The notes under the pieces: generated by a model | The model's database searches: none | Seen by the model: the letters and a program-made list of their open reading frames with translations, nothing else | What the model was told of the DNA's origin: nothing | Program-made: the position numbers and the translations under genes | Shown here: one piece after another, positions 43,046 to 58,000 of the stretch | Numbering within the stretch: the stretch's first letter is position 1 | Layout of the letters: every line of letters begins with the position of its first letter | Assembly (NCBI GenBank): GCA_030867875.1 | Contig: JAOWCC010001634.1 | Coordinates: 50,750,021-50,814,020, forward strand | Reading direction: 5' to 3' | Length of the DNA: 64,000 nucleotides | DNA from: Actinernus sp. WN-2022 | Lineage: Eukaryota; Cnidaria; Anthozoa; Actiniaria; Actinernidae

Positions 43046-46000
43046 CTGAAATGAAATGCGACACACATCAGCCTACTGGTGACATTACTGAACAATAGAC
43101 TGCAAATATTCCAGCCCTTTGCAATGCTACCATGCGAGCAGAGGTTCCTTTCCTTCGTTTGTCGGTGAAGAGGGAAAGAACCTCCGTTTGCAAAGTTCAA
43201 TGTTTTGTCCACTCACTGCATTCTGTCTTACCTACAAAGCCGGTAGATTGGTGGAATGACGATACAGACACAACTCATCATTGTCTGAAATCCAAAAACA
43301 ATAAAAAATTAAAATGTGTTACCACAGGGGTTAGAAGCATTCTGCTTAGGCTATAAATATGTCTGGTGCCGTAACTTTCAAAGGAGGACGTTATCGATAA
43401 TAAAAATTCATTCGCATAGCACTTTCACCCCATATGAGCTTACAAAACCCGCTTACAAAACTCTGGTGCCACAAATGTTCAAAGGAGGAAGTTATCGATG
43501 ATGAAAACTACATTGCACTTTCATCCCATTTGAGCTTACAAAACCCGAAGTTTAAGCAAGACCTACTACGTCACAAAGCAATGGAACCCGCAATGCTATA
43601 ATAATGGTAACACAAACGCTTAAAATGTCAGAATAGCTTAACTGTTGATGCTATCTTACCATAGCCATCAGGAAATAGAAGACATTAGGCCATCCATACG
43701 AATTGCTGATTACCGACACAAGAATCTGTAAACGATAGGGAACAACTTAGAATAAGATATATGCATATGGGCAAACCAAACAGCGCAACTCCTACATGGC
43801 ACGAGGAAATCAGATAAAATAGTCAGTATCTGGGTCTACACAGCCATAGGATTGATAACTGGTAGAACATTGCAATACTGGAAAATGAAGAGAAGGAAAA
43901 GAGCAAAATTAAAATGGCAGCTTTAAGGGAAATCAGTGTAAAAAGGCAGCAAAAAAACACTTTAAAATAGAGAAAGAAGTACAAAAAAAGTGAACAAAAA
44001 CCACTTGGAATTGAACCCCAACTTCTTAGATCACCTTTGGTACTCATGCCGATGAACCATGGCAGAGTGACACCATAGTCACGTGACCTAAAAATGTGCT
44101 AAAAATAGAGGTGCTCTCTTCTTATGATATCTATGGCACTCTGCTAGTGCAGGCCTTCAGGGAACTCCACTACCATCAACAAAAAGGCTACCCTAAGAAG
44201 AGAGAAAGAGAGAAGAGACTGGTATCTACTAGATAAGTAACTCTCCGGAGACTTACCTGCCCAATGCCGGCACCAACACTTCCTGTCCCATCAATAATGC
44301 CAGTAACTGTAGCTAGTGCCTGACTGTTTCCCTCCAGACCGGGCTAGAGAGATGGGGAACGGAGCAAGACTGAGTTATATCTAAAGAACTCACTAACATA
44401 ATACAATGCTTTAGCAACTGGTCAATGAAAGACTGGCAAAACTCTAGTTCTTTATCAAGACAAGATACAATAAAACATACACTATGTATCTTTTAGATAT
44501 TAAATTCATGGTTTTTCTCTTGCTTCATGCAGTTGCTACCCTCCGTGCCAGAGGTTCTTCTTACTAAAGTTTACTCAAGAGTGCCTAAGGCATGATCAGT
44601 GAGTGCCAGAGGTACGAGAAGGACCTCTGGCTCCCAGGGTACAGGCCGTAGCTAAACTTGTCGTAGGGAGGTTTGTATATTGATCTAGGGAGGTCTGGAG
44701 GGATGACTTTCTAAGTGGGTCTAGATACATGTTCCACTTTAAATAAGAAATAAGACAACATCTTCCGTGTTTACATAAGAGTTATAGAAACATGAGTGAA
44801 AGTTTGGGAGAACGAGAAATGGCTGTGGGAACATGAGCCCGAAGACCTGCACTATATGTTTATAATAGTATTTTGATGATTCATGTCAGTTGAGAAGTCC
44901 TTGTTTTACCTGCCTTCCGAGGTCGGCTGATATGGCAGAACTGATCAGGTTAGCAGGTCCTCCTATCATGAACCCTGGAAAGAAAACACCACTCTACAGT
45001 TAATGCACTTCTCTTACACCTCCTACTGAACATTACACCTCCTATCATGAACCCTGGAAAGAAAACACCACTCTACAGTCAATGCACTTCTCTTACACCT
45101 CCTACTCAACATTACACCTCCTATCATGAACCCTGGAAAGAAAACACCACTCTACAGTCAATGCACTTCTCTTACACCTCCTACTCAACATTACACCTCC
45201 TATCATGAACCCTGGAAAGAAAACACCACTCTACAGTCAATGCACTTCTCTTACACCTCCTACTCAACATTACACCTCCTATCATGAACCCTGGAAAGAA
45301 AACACCACTCTACAGTCAATGCACTTCTCTTACACCTCCTACTAAACATTACACCTCTATCATGAACCCTGGAAAGAAACATCACACTGTGGTTACAGTC
45401 ATTGAATATCTCTTACAAAACTGATTTCCAGTACACAGTGCATCGCAATTTTTTGTCTGAATATTTTGTTCAAGCTTTCAAAACATGCTTATCACTTCCC
45501 TGCCAGAAGATCTTATAATTTGGTAACCCTTCAAAGGCAGATATGCGGATACAGAGTGAACAAGACTCATTTACTGTGCATCTGTGTATCCACTTGAGAT
45601 ATATATGTTGTGGTTAAAAATGTTTTTGGGTTCAAATGTTTTTTAAACCAGTTCAAAAATTTTTAACCAGTTCAAATTTTTTACACCAGTTCATTTTTGT
45701 AAATCTGGTTTCTTTTTAAGATTCTAAAAGGGAAGTTATGTTAACTGATGTTAGGGTTATTTTAAATGTTGGATTTGGGTTTGGAATTGTTCACATGATT
45801 ATTGAAGGAGGATTATAGTCTGTGTTAGTGATTTGTAGCTCTATATAAACACCCTAACTTAGTGAGCACCCTTCGTTGACGGTTAGGGTGTTTTTAAATG
45901 TAGGGGTAGGGTTTGTATTAGTTCACAGGACCATTGAAGGAGCATTATTTTTCTGTGTTGTTCAGTGATCTAAATTTAGTGACTATAGCTCTAAAAACCC

Positions 46001-49000
46001 TAACTTAGTGAGCACCCGTTGCTGACAGTTAGGGTGTTGTTAAATGTAGGGGTAGGGTTTGGATTAGCTCACAGGACCATTGAAGAATCATTATTTATCT
46101 GTGTTCAGTGATCTAAATTTAGTGACTATAGCTCTAAAAACCCTAACTTAGTGAGCACCCTTTGTTGACGGTTAGGGTGTTTTTAAATGTAGGTGTAGGG
46201 TTTGTATTAGTTCACAGGACTATTGAAGCACATACAGTGCTTGGGTAGGGTATTCTGCAGTTGCCCCAATTCCAATAAGGCTTTTGTTACTCTTTGACTT
46301 TATCGTACTTAAGACTTAAATATGAAAAAGAAGTATCGTGCAGGTAAATAATCGTGTAGTCAGGTGTACAGTTCACTCATGTTTTGGTCACGTAATTATA
46401 CAGGCAATTGCGAAAATCCGTAAGATCCACAAGTTTTTACCAATGTTAGGGACAATGGTGCTTGCCGGTGAACTGATTTTACTATGCTTTTAATCGGATA
46501 TTGTTGGGCAGGAGAACGGTACAAATTATTTAATAAAACTGACACTGACAGCTGATAACTTTTTGAGTTTTATACATGTAATACCTGCCTGAGAATGATT
46601 TTATTCACGGCCATTTTTGGCGTTTTTCTTGTCCTTCCTGCGTTTTATAATTCCATAATTCTATAGATTATTTATAGAAGCTGATTTATAAACTTACTTC
46701 CATAATTTTCTTGTCAAGTCAGAGATTCTCTTTCATCGCTTTTGACAGATATCGCTTCACTCTTCCATATATATTTTCTTCTAAATATAAAGTGAGAGGT
46801 GAAATCCTATTATCTGGTTTTCTTTTAGTTCGGTTTTAACTCTATAAAAGTTGATTTGATCACAGTTTCCCCGCTTCTAATCGTGCAACTCAGCGAAATT
46901 TTCCCAAGTCCGACTTCGTTAGTAGTGCGCATGCGTGAATAAAATTTAATATGGAAATTAGTTACTAGTCCCCTCTCGGTTAAGAAAAGCTATATTATTC
47001 CAAAAACGTGACTGGAACTCCAACGCAAGTCTCTGTGGCGCAGTTGGTAAAGCTCTGGGCCCGGTTCCTGAAAGCCAGATTAGCGCTAATCCAGAGTTAA
47101 TTACCATGACAACTAATATGTTTTGTTGAGAGTTAATCCAGGATTAGCGCTAATCGGCCTTCAGGAACCGGGCCCTGGTCTTCCAAGGCATTCTTCCAAG
47201 CCGAAGGGTTGCAGGTTCGAGTCCCATTACCGAACGAAAAAGTGAAAAAAAAGTAAGTAGTAATGATGTGTAATTAATGAGTGAATTACTCAGTTGGTTG
47301 TGGGGGATAGAGAAGGGAAAAGGAGTTAGGGAGGGGGAACGGTGAGTGCCGTAGAGAGGGAGGGCAGAGTGGTCGAAATTCTTTTCTCTGGGGAGGGGTG
47401 GGTGAATTTTTCTTTTCTTTTTAAATCCTCCCCAAAAAAAAACATTTGTTTTTTTATAAATCCCCTAAAATTGAAAAATCCCTTTTTAGAATCTTGGGGG
47501 AAAAAAGTTGAAATTTTGACCTGGTTTAAAATTTTGAACCCAAAAAAATTTCCAACCACAACATATACATTCAAAGAGCAGCAAGAATTCTGCTGGTGCT
47601 GACCAAAATAATCGCGGGCGTTTCCACATGTGAACGAAAAAGGAGTGTTCGGACAGAGCTAAATGAAAATTTAGCTTTTATGAGACTCTGTCCGCTCAAA
47701 AATGCCTTTTCAAGTTTTTGTACCTATTTTTTAGGATGTTTCGGATACTTGGAAAGTCAGCAAGGACTCTCTTTGAAGTAAAATTGACCGAAGCATCGGG
47801 AAAATTAGGATTTCCCCTTGTGTCAGCTTTGGGATCTTGAAAAGAAAACGCCTTTGTTTACAACTAAAAATCAGTCAGGAATCAAACAATTAAGCACGAG
47901 AAATTTCCTGATCAACTTGTTACATGTACCTCTGTTGATATTTTCCCTTTCTTAAAAATTGATTTTGGAGTGATTCTTGTGAATTTTAATAGTAAACTGC
48001 ATTCAATTCAACGCCCTATCACGAGTAATCGAATTTGGCGCGAACTGGAAGTTGTCTGTCTGACAGGATTGCTGTTTCTGAGCTGTGTGGTCAACGTCAA
48101 GACAAACGGTTTTTAAGTTAAAGTTTGGAGTTTATATGAAGGAGATATAAAATGTGGCTACTGATTTTTTTTCAACGTAAGTTTATCGTGAAATATGTGA
48201 AGAGTTTGTAAAGGTTAATTTTATACACCCAAATGTGTAGTCTTCATTAACCAAAAACGTTTCTTCATGTAGCTAAAAATCTAGCCGGACCCTCCAAAAT
48301 ATTATTGATATTTTCTTATCATTTCAACTTTATTCTCCACATTTCAGAGAAATTCAACTCTCTCAAAATTGCCATACGTATAGTAAAGTCGTATTATATT
48401 TCATTACCACACGCAATTTAACTGGTGACCTGGTTTACTTCATCGAGGATAATTTCAGTTCCACAGAATCAGTCATTCAAGTCCAGTATAAATCTTTGAA
48501 ATCGAATTATTTTCCTGGAGTATACTTCTAATTGATTTCTTTTCTTTTTTGAAGTGCTTGTTCTAGAAACGGGATAGAAATCTAGCCGAACCCACCAGAA
48601 TGAAAACTATCTGAATTCACTCTATATAATTTTATATGCTTCAAAATAAATTTTAGTTACAAGGTTTTGTCTTTAAAAATTGCTTAAATAGTGTTTTTAG
48701 TTTACTGAAAACGTGCGACAGCGACCACGCAAGCTCGAAACTTATCTGGTCTAATAGATTGGAACGAAATGAAATAAATTGATAAGCGCTTCGATTGAAT
48801 GACTTCGCGTTAGCAAGGAACCCGAAGTTTATATATTATTAGTACTTCCTTTTCTTAGAAGAAAAGTACCTCATATATTCATCGTTAACTTGTTAAATTT
48901 GTGAATGCATTAATATTCTGCCATAATTTGCAAATATATGACTGCTTGTACAGGTAACTCGATTTTGCACATAACTCACATACATGTAACGTAACTTTGT

Positions 49001-52000
49001 TATAACACAACTTGTCCTAAATTTAAACTACCGAGATATTATAAAGTACCATTCATATTTACAAGACAGTCTTTCAATTAATTTTGTGTAATTTTTGGTC
49101 ACAAAATCTCATGATATCAGAGTACAAATTACTAATTTTGACCCTCCAGAAGTGCAGAGCTTAATGAGTCAAGCTGTGGGTGTACCATTATTGCCCCCCC
49201 CCCCCCCAAATTATCTTGTTCATTATCAATATGTGCATGATTACTTCAATGGAGAATCATATTCCTTACTACCTCCCTAATTCTTTTACTTTATTTTGCA
49301 GAGTTGACTGTGGCACTGAATAACACAATTTATAGATAATGGACACTGTTCCCCTTCTTGTCCAAGTTAATACTGTCATATATAACTGGAGTGTCATTCA
49401 CTAGTCATATATAGAAATTAGAATGTGGTCAAAAATCTTGACAACCCCTGCAGAGTTACAAAATTTCTTGAACTGGTCAGGGTCATAAGTTGGGGAATTC
49501 TTTCCAACTTAATGCCCTTAATCCTCACACCTTGCTTAGACAAAACAGAAGTTTTGTTAGTAGGGTATAATCTTCAAGTATATGGGGTACATGTAGGTTG
49601 TAAACAAGAAGAAGCCTGTAGAATTATTACTCTATGTACATGTAGAAATCATAAATAAAGATTGCTTGATCTCATATTAAACTGCATGTCTTGTTTAATA
49701 GTCTGTTCTTTTGTCCGTCTGTGTCTACAGAATATATTTCTTTTTATCATAATATTAAAGAGCCCTCACTTAAGCTATACAATTCATTTTTTAGTAACAA
49801 CACTTTCACTTTCAGACAGGGTATTGATTGGTAGAATTAGGAAGAAACCACCCTCCATTTGTTCCTCTTAAATGGTGCCAAAAAGTTTCTTCTGCTTTCT
49901 CTTATTGAGGTTTACTCTTTTTGGCTGTGCATGCTCTTTCAATTTTTTTCTGTTCAACACTTACAAGCTGTTATTAAAAGGGACATCAAGAAAACATTGA
50001 TGTAACAAAAAGCTGGTATGCTGAGGACTTTCCAGGATGTTTTTGTTACATATTTTTGCAATATATGACACAAATTTAGAAGGGGCTCCTCAATACCAAA
50101 GCAGCTCGGATATAAATTTTAATTTAACCTCAATTTCGAGTATATTCAACATCTTTTTCACACCTCCGATAACAAACTCTACAAGTACTCTCAGGAAATA
50201 TTCGTGTTTAACAAATTGAATAAAATGCAGGTAGGGAAAAAAGGAAACAAATTTGCACGAAGCACGCCGCCATATTTGTTTTATTTCCCAGCACAACCAC
50301 ACAGGAAACCCGCACAGAAACGTTCTAGCGCATGCATAGAAAGAATTCCCTGCTGCTCATTCAAAGTCTTAGGGGAGAGGTTGTCTCACTCATTACGTAT
50401 CCACTTCAGATATATACCTTCAAAGTCTGGATCAATTTGCGTATCTAGGATATCTTTAAAAGTAGAAGGAAAGTTACTGCGTATCCACTTAAATTCTTGT
50501 GGGGTATATCTGTAGTTACTCTTTAAAAATAAACTTTCTTAACTGAAATGGCAGCGTTCACTCTATCTATTAGGTATGCTAATATCTTACCAGTCAATGC
50601 CATCATCCCAGCATTTATTGCAAAGCCAGCACCAGTATCTAATGAGACAGACAATTCATTGGTTACTACATGTACATGTGATGTGATGTGGTGTTACTAC
50701 AAGTGAGAGATGTTTGAAAGTCCTTTAACACAGGTACATAAGACATGCTAGGTATGATATATTAAATTGTGTGTAAATGTACATGTACTTACTTTTGTAA
50801 ATAAAAAGGGCTCCAACAGATAGTAGAAGCATGAACACCACAACAGGAGAACGGGAACGCATGCGGTCCTGATAGGGAAAATGAAGAGAAAGTTCACTTT
50901 AACTAAAGGTAAAGCTAAAAACTGGCCAATAATAATATGTCAGTCTATTTGATGGTAATTCCATGCCTGGTTGCTCATTTGCATGTTCAATGAACAACAT
51001 AAAGAACACCGATTATACTTACTGTTATAAAGCCAGCAATAGCACCACCTGAAATGTACAACCATACAATACAGTCAGTTACTACATCACACAAAGAATG
51101 TACTCACACTAGAAATACTATAAAACATGCAATGCTGTGTGTTCTGGTTAAATTATAAATAATAATAACAATAACAACTTTAGTTACCTAAAGATAATTT
51201 TTAGATGACTTCAGATAATTTTCCTCTTCAGATTTATATTAAACAAATCTCCAGGAGGAAAACCAACTTACCTAAAATTCCACCAACATCATAGAATGTG
51301 GATATGTCATCTGAGCTTTTGTCTTTCCACTTCAAAGCTACAGAAAAAGAGAAGGGAACATGCTTGTGAGAAAACAAAGAATCTACAGATAGGAACACCA
51401 TAACAGACCCGTTCAGTTTGCCTATGTGTTGGTTGCCCCATTTCAGATCATCCAACTTTGGTTTTTGGTTCCCAAGACGAAATTAATAAATTTATAGAAT
51501 TTGAAAACAAAGCAGTGAATCCTGTGGAGAGCTGTCATGTGGTCGGAAATGGGGCAACAAAGAGGCAAGTGGAATGGATCTATTTCAATCACTGCAACCC
51601 CTCAGTTCCAACCCTCTCCAATCAACTCTCTACTATTTATCCCAAACATACAGTCACTAATAAGGATGAAAGTTTTATCCTAAAATTATTACCATGCAGC
51701 TCACAGGAAACAAAAAAACATCAATGTCATTTCTGAATACCCATACTGGGATTTGACAGATTTACATCCTCAGGCACAAACCATTGATGGGACAAATTCC
51801 ATTTTCCATCATCGATGCATGAGTATTGCAGGGGTCTCTATAGAAAAGATTTACATCCTCAGGCAAAAACCATTGATGGGACAATTCCGTTTTCCATCAT
51901 TGATGCATGAGTATTGCCGGGGGTCTCTATAGAAAAGTCTGGCTACTGCTGGAGGACTCTGGCAGCTACTTGACATCATACTGCTGGCCACTTGACCTTG

Positions 52001-55000
52001 TACTGCTGGCTACTTCTTCTATGGGTTACCTACATGTACTTCATTTTGCTAACTTCAAGTAACTGTACAGCAACTTTCAATGTCTCTGATGCCTATGTTA
52101 GGCAGTGAATTTCTGTATTTTTAGAATGTAATTGGATAATTACAACAATGTGCTAGGTGTTCCTTGTAAATGTAATACGAGAAGGCATTTTAGGGGAGGG
52201 GCACAATTTGGTTTTGTCGTCATACACAGTTACAAAGTAGTTGAGTTGGTAGCGAATGTAATAACTGACGCAGTGAAATAAATCAGGATTCAGGATTCAA
52301 AGCTGTCATCAATACACAAAGAACCCATGCAACACCTCTTTCAAAATTAAAATTAAATCCTTGGTATTGATGAATTCCCATTGATGTACTTTTGCAAAGT
52401 TTTCCTGTGCAGTAAATAATTACTATATTTTGCACTGGTTTACACCTACCATTTGACAGATAGTATGGCAACCAGAAGAAGAATGAGTAGTTGACAAGCT
52501 TCAGGCATGCATACGACAGTGAGTACTAATATTAATAATAACAATAATTTAATTAATAACAAGAAGGAATAACAATCTGTGGATTAGCCAGGTCCTGACT
52601 TTGATCAGCCCCATGGTTGTTTCAGGTCTCATTAGAAATTCAGAGATATAATAACAGAATATAATAACAATGATAATAAATCATTAACATGTATGTCAAA
52701 TGCCAGTACCACCAGAGGTTCATATAGGGGGCAGGGGGCCAGTGGCCCCTCTTCCCCATGGAACCGCCCCTTTCCCCCATCAGACTGCCCCTTCTTCCAA
52801 CACTCTCATTTCAAGTCCCGATTGAATTTAGCCACTGAATGTCACTAACTGGGTTACAATACATGTGTATATATGCATTCACTCTCATTTGTGTTCTGAT
52901 TTTGTCTGACCTTATACAAATGTATAATGTACCCCCAAATTCTGGTAACAACCCTGCCAGGTACGTAGTATTAACATGTGTGTACAATAACATGCAGCCA
53001 CTCCTGATTAATATATGGCTTCTTCATTTTCTGTGAGACCAGAAGTGGGCGCAAGGTCCATATGGGAAGTGGGCGCAAGGTCCATATGGGAAGTGGGCAG
53101 AAGCTGGTCCGTATGGGAAGTGGGCAGAAGCTGGTCCGTATGGGAAGTGGGCAGAAGCTGGTCCGTATGGGAAGTGGGCAGAAGCTGGTCCGTATGGGAA
53201 GTGGGCAGAAGCTGGTCCGTATGGGAAGTGGGCAGAAGCTGGTCCGTATGGGAAGTTATGGACCACACATGGACCAATCATAGCTCACAAAATTACTTAC
53301 AAATTGTGTAGCTAATAATTATAATAAGTAATAATATATTAGTATAAACCAACTAGTGGACTATTACAAATCCTGCATTCTGATTGGCTACCCTACTATA
53401 CAATGTAGGTCTATTTGTGATAGCCCATGGTAGATGAAAACCGCACGCATTTTCACGAAATAATGACATCTTTTTAACTTAAATTTGTTCCTTTCTATTA
53501 TTTTCTACTGTCTGACTAGTTAGTTTATACTAAAACAATAATTACACCTCTCGCCCTCATAGGCTACAAGTTACATAGCCTACAAGTTACATAGCCTACA
53601 AGTTACATAGCCCAAGAGGCACATGACTCGTAGCCCATTCAGACTGTGGGCCTAATTGTTAATTATGTGCATTTGATCATTTTATGAAATTTGCACAACA
53701 TAAATTAATAAATTATCATAATTAATTTTATTAGAATACATGTTAACATACTGGAATCACTCCTGGTAGAAGGACTGCTTGACAGAAACTGATAGCTTTC
53801 TTTGGTTCTTTGGGGTTTACAGAAGAGGACTGAAATACAAGGATCTGGTTAACATATTACACTGAATTTGAACTGGTATGTAAACAGTTCTGTACTCATC
53901 CACTATCAAACTACAATTAATAATATTTTGAATTTGATTGACTGAGAGCAGCTGTATTTATGTTAAACACCAGTGCCAAATCATGTAATACCTCAGATGT
54001 GAACTATATCAAACAAGAATTCATGAATTTGGATTGACTGAGAGGCGATGGTGTTTCCAAACTTTTACAACAATGTAGAACAATAAAAAAGAGAAATTTC
54101 CAGATGTACATACAGCTGGGAGAAGTTGAAAAACTGAAGCAAATTCCTTTTAATAACATCACAACAAAAAGCACAAATGTATGCAAATGAATATTATTAA
54201 CAATTAAGTAATCATATGGCTTTCTCATGCAAATCTGGATTAATTTGAACTCATGAGATTTTTCAAAGAGTTCAAATTGCATTCGCCCTATGGGCTCTGG
54301 CATGCAATTAATACCCTTATCTCACTCATTCAAATCAATCCCGAAATGCACTCAAATCCACATGATTACCTACAGAGTCACAATGTATACATGTATATTA
54401 ATACAATCATGAACATGTGTCTATACTGATTACCTACAGAGTCACAATGTATGTATAGTAATACAATCATGAACATGTGTCTATAATGATTACCTACAGA
54501 GTCACGTACAATGTATGTATAGTAATACAATCATGAACATGTGTCTATAATGATTACCTACACAGTCATGTACAATGTATGTATATTAATACAATCATGA
54601 ACATGTGTCTATTATTTAAAGGGAACTGATTACCTACAGAGTCATGTACAATGTATGTATATTAATACAATCATGAACATGTGTCTATAATGATTACCTA
54701 CAGAGTCATGTACAATGTACGTATATTAATACAATCATGAACATGTGTCTATAATGATTACCTACAGAGTCATGTACAATGTACGTATATTAATACAATC
54801 ATGAACACGTGTCTATAATGATTACCTACAGAGTCACAATGTATGTATATTAATACAATCATGAACATGTGTCTATAATGATTACCTACAGAGTCACAAT
54901 GTATGTATAGTAATACAATCATGAACATGTGTCTATAATGATTACCTACAGAGTCATGTACAATGTATGTATAGTAATACAATCATGAACATGTGTCTAT

Positions 55001-58000
55001 AATGATTACCTACACAGTCATGTACAATGTATGTATATTAATACAATCATGAACATGTGTCTATAATGATTACCTACACAGTCATGTACAATGTATGTAT
55101 ATTAATACAATCATGAACATGTGTCTATAATGATTACCTACAGAGTCATGTACAATGTTTGTATATTAATACAATCATGAACATGTGTCTATTATGATTA
55201 CCTACATAGTCATGTACAATGTATGTATATTAATACAATCATGAACATGTGTCTATAATGATTACCTACACAGTCATGTACAATGTACGTATATTAATAC
55301 AATCATGAACATGTGTCTATTATTTAAAGGGAACTGATTACCTACAGAGTCATGTACAATGTATGTATATTAATACAATCATGAACATGTGTCTATACTG
55401 ATTACCTACAGAGTCACAATGTATGTATAGTAATACAATCATGAACATGTGTCTATAATGATTACCTACAGAGTCACGTACAATGTATGTATAGTAATAC
55501 AATCATGAACATGTATCTATAATGATTACCTACACAGTCATGTACAATGTATGTATATTAATACAATCATGAACATGTGTCTATTATTTAAAGGGAACTG
55601 ATTACCTACAGAGTCATGTACAATGTATGTATATTAATACAATCATGAACATGTGTCTATAATGATTACCTACAGAGTCACAATGTATGTATAGTAATAC
55701 AATCATGAACATGTGTCTATAATGATTACCTACAGAGTCATGTACAATGTATGTATAGTAATACAATCATGAACATGTGTCTATAATGATTACCTACACA
55801 GTCATGTACAATGTATGTATAGTAATACAATCATGAACATGTGTCTATAATGATTACCTACAGTCATGTACAATGTTTGTATATTAATACAATCATGAAC
55901 ATGTGTCTATAATGATTACCTACACAGTCATGTACAATGTATGTATATTAATACAATCATGAACATGTGTCTATAATGATTACCTACACAGTCATGTACA
56001 ATGTACGTATATTAATACAATCATGAACATGTGTCTATAATTTAAAGGGAACTGATTACCTACAGAGTCATGTACAATGTATGTATATTAATACAATCAT
56101 GAACATGTGTCTATTATTTAAAGGGAACTGATTACCTACAGAGTCATGTACAATGTATGTATATTAATACAATCATGAACATGTGTCTATAATGATTACC
56201 TACAGAGTCATGTACAATGTATGTATAGTAATACAATCATGAACATGTGTCTATAATGATTACCTACACAGTCATGTACAATGTATGTATAGTAATACAA
56301 TCATGAACATGTGTCTATAATGATTACCTACAGTCATGTACAATGTTTGTATATTAATACAATCATGAACATGTGTCTATAATGATTACCTACACAGTCA
56401 TGTACAATGTATGTATATTAATACAATCATGAACATGTGTCTATAATGATTACCTACACAGTCATGTACAATGTACGTATATTAATACAATCATGAACAT
56501 GTGTCTATAATTTAAAGGGAACTGATTACCTACAGAGTCATGTACAATGTATGTATATTAATACAATCATGAACATGTGTCTATTATTTAAAGGGAACTG
56601 ATTACCTACAGAGTCATGTACAATGTATGTATATTAATACAATCATGAACATGTGTCTATACTGATTACCTACAGAGTCACAATGTATGTATAGTAATAC
56701 AATCATGAACATGTGTCTATAATGATTACCTACACAGTCACGTACAATGTATGTATAGTAATACAATCATGAACATGTGTCTATAATGATTACCTACACA
56801 GTCATGTACAATGTATGTATATTAATACAATCATGAACATGTGTCTATTATTTAAAGGGAACTGATTACCTACAGAGTCATGTACAATGTATGTATATTA
56901 ATACAATCATGAACATGTGTCTATAATGATTACCTACAGAGTCACAATGTATGTATAGTAATACAATCATGAACATGTGTCTATAATGATTACCTACAGA
57001 GTCATGTACAATGTATGTATAGTAATACAATCATGAACATGTGTCTATAATGATTACCTACACAGTCATGTACAATGTATGTATATTAATACAATCATGA
57101 ACATGTGTCTATAATGATTACCTACAGAGTCATGTACAATGTTTGTATATTAATACAATCATGAACATGTGTCTATAATGATTACCTACACAGTCATGTA
57201 CAATGTATGTATATTAATACAATCATGAACATGTGTCTATAATGATTACCTACACAGTCATGTACAATGTACGTATATTAATACAATCATGAACATGTGT
57301 CTATTATTTAAAGGGAACTGATTACCTACAGAGTCATGTACAATGTATGTATATTAATACAATCATGAACATGTGTCTATTATTTAAAGGGAACTGATTA
57401 CCTACAGAGTCATGTACAATGTATGTATATTAATACAATCATGAACATGTGTCTATAATGATTACCTACAGAGTCACAATGTATGTATAGTAATACAATC
57501 ATGAACATGTGTCTATAATGATTACCTACACAGTCATGTACAATGTATGTATATTAATACAATCATGAACATGTGTCTATAATGATTACCTACACAGTCA
57601 TGTACAATGTATGTATATTAATACAATCATGAACATGTGTCTATTCTTTAAAGGGAACTTTAGTTGAAAATGTTTGCTGTCAAATGTTCCTTATAATTCC
57701 TAAATCTAATACACTATCAATGATTGTTTCCTGCAAATTATTGTATACGAGATGTCATTAATTTATGGACTGGTTTTGCTGTCCATCAAACTCTTTTGAA
57801 TTTCCCATGCACTACAAATGGATCTTACAATGTCACAGACTGTATTGCCCCTATTGTCAGAAACAATAGCTCTTTTGTTGTACGACAATAGCTCTTTTGT
57901 TGTCTAACAATTATAAGCTCCTTTGTCATGTAACAATAGTGCTTTTGTTGTGTAACAATAGGGGCGGCTATGTGATGTCATAAGATCCAAGATGGCACAA

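Noticed and set aside
45890..46200. Telomere-like 'ttagggt' words
   Set aside because: They belong to CACCCTAAC/GTTAGGGTG hairpin arms in a 150-bp repeat, not to (TTAGGG)n.
51458..51736. 92-codon plus-strand ORF
   Set aside because: Lies in an intron, opposite strand, with no family match; could be chance.
53008..53311. Four ORFs on both strands (SHTDQLLPT, GRSWSVWEV repeats)
   Set aside because: Products of the 27-bp minisatellite in an intron.
54365..57650. CRISPR-like or centromeric array
   Set aside because: No spacers; an intronic satellite. A centromere role is not supported by position inside a gene.
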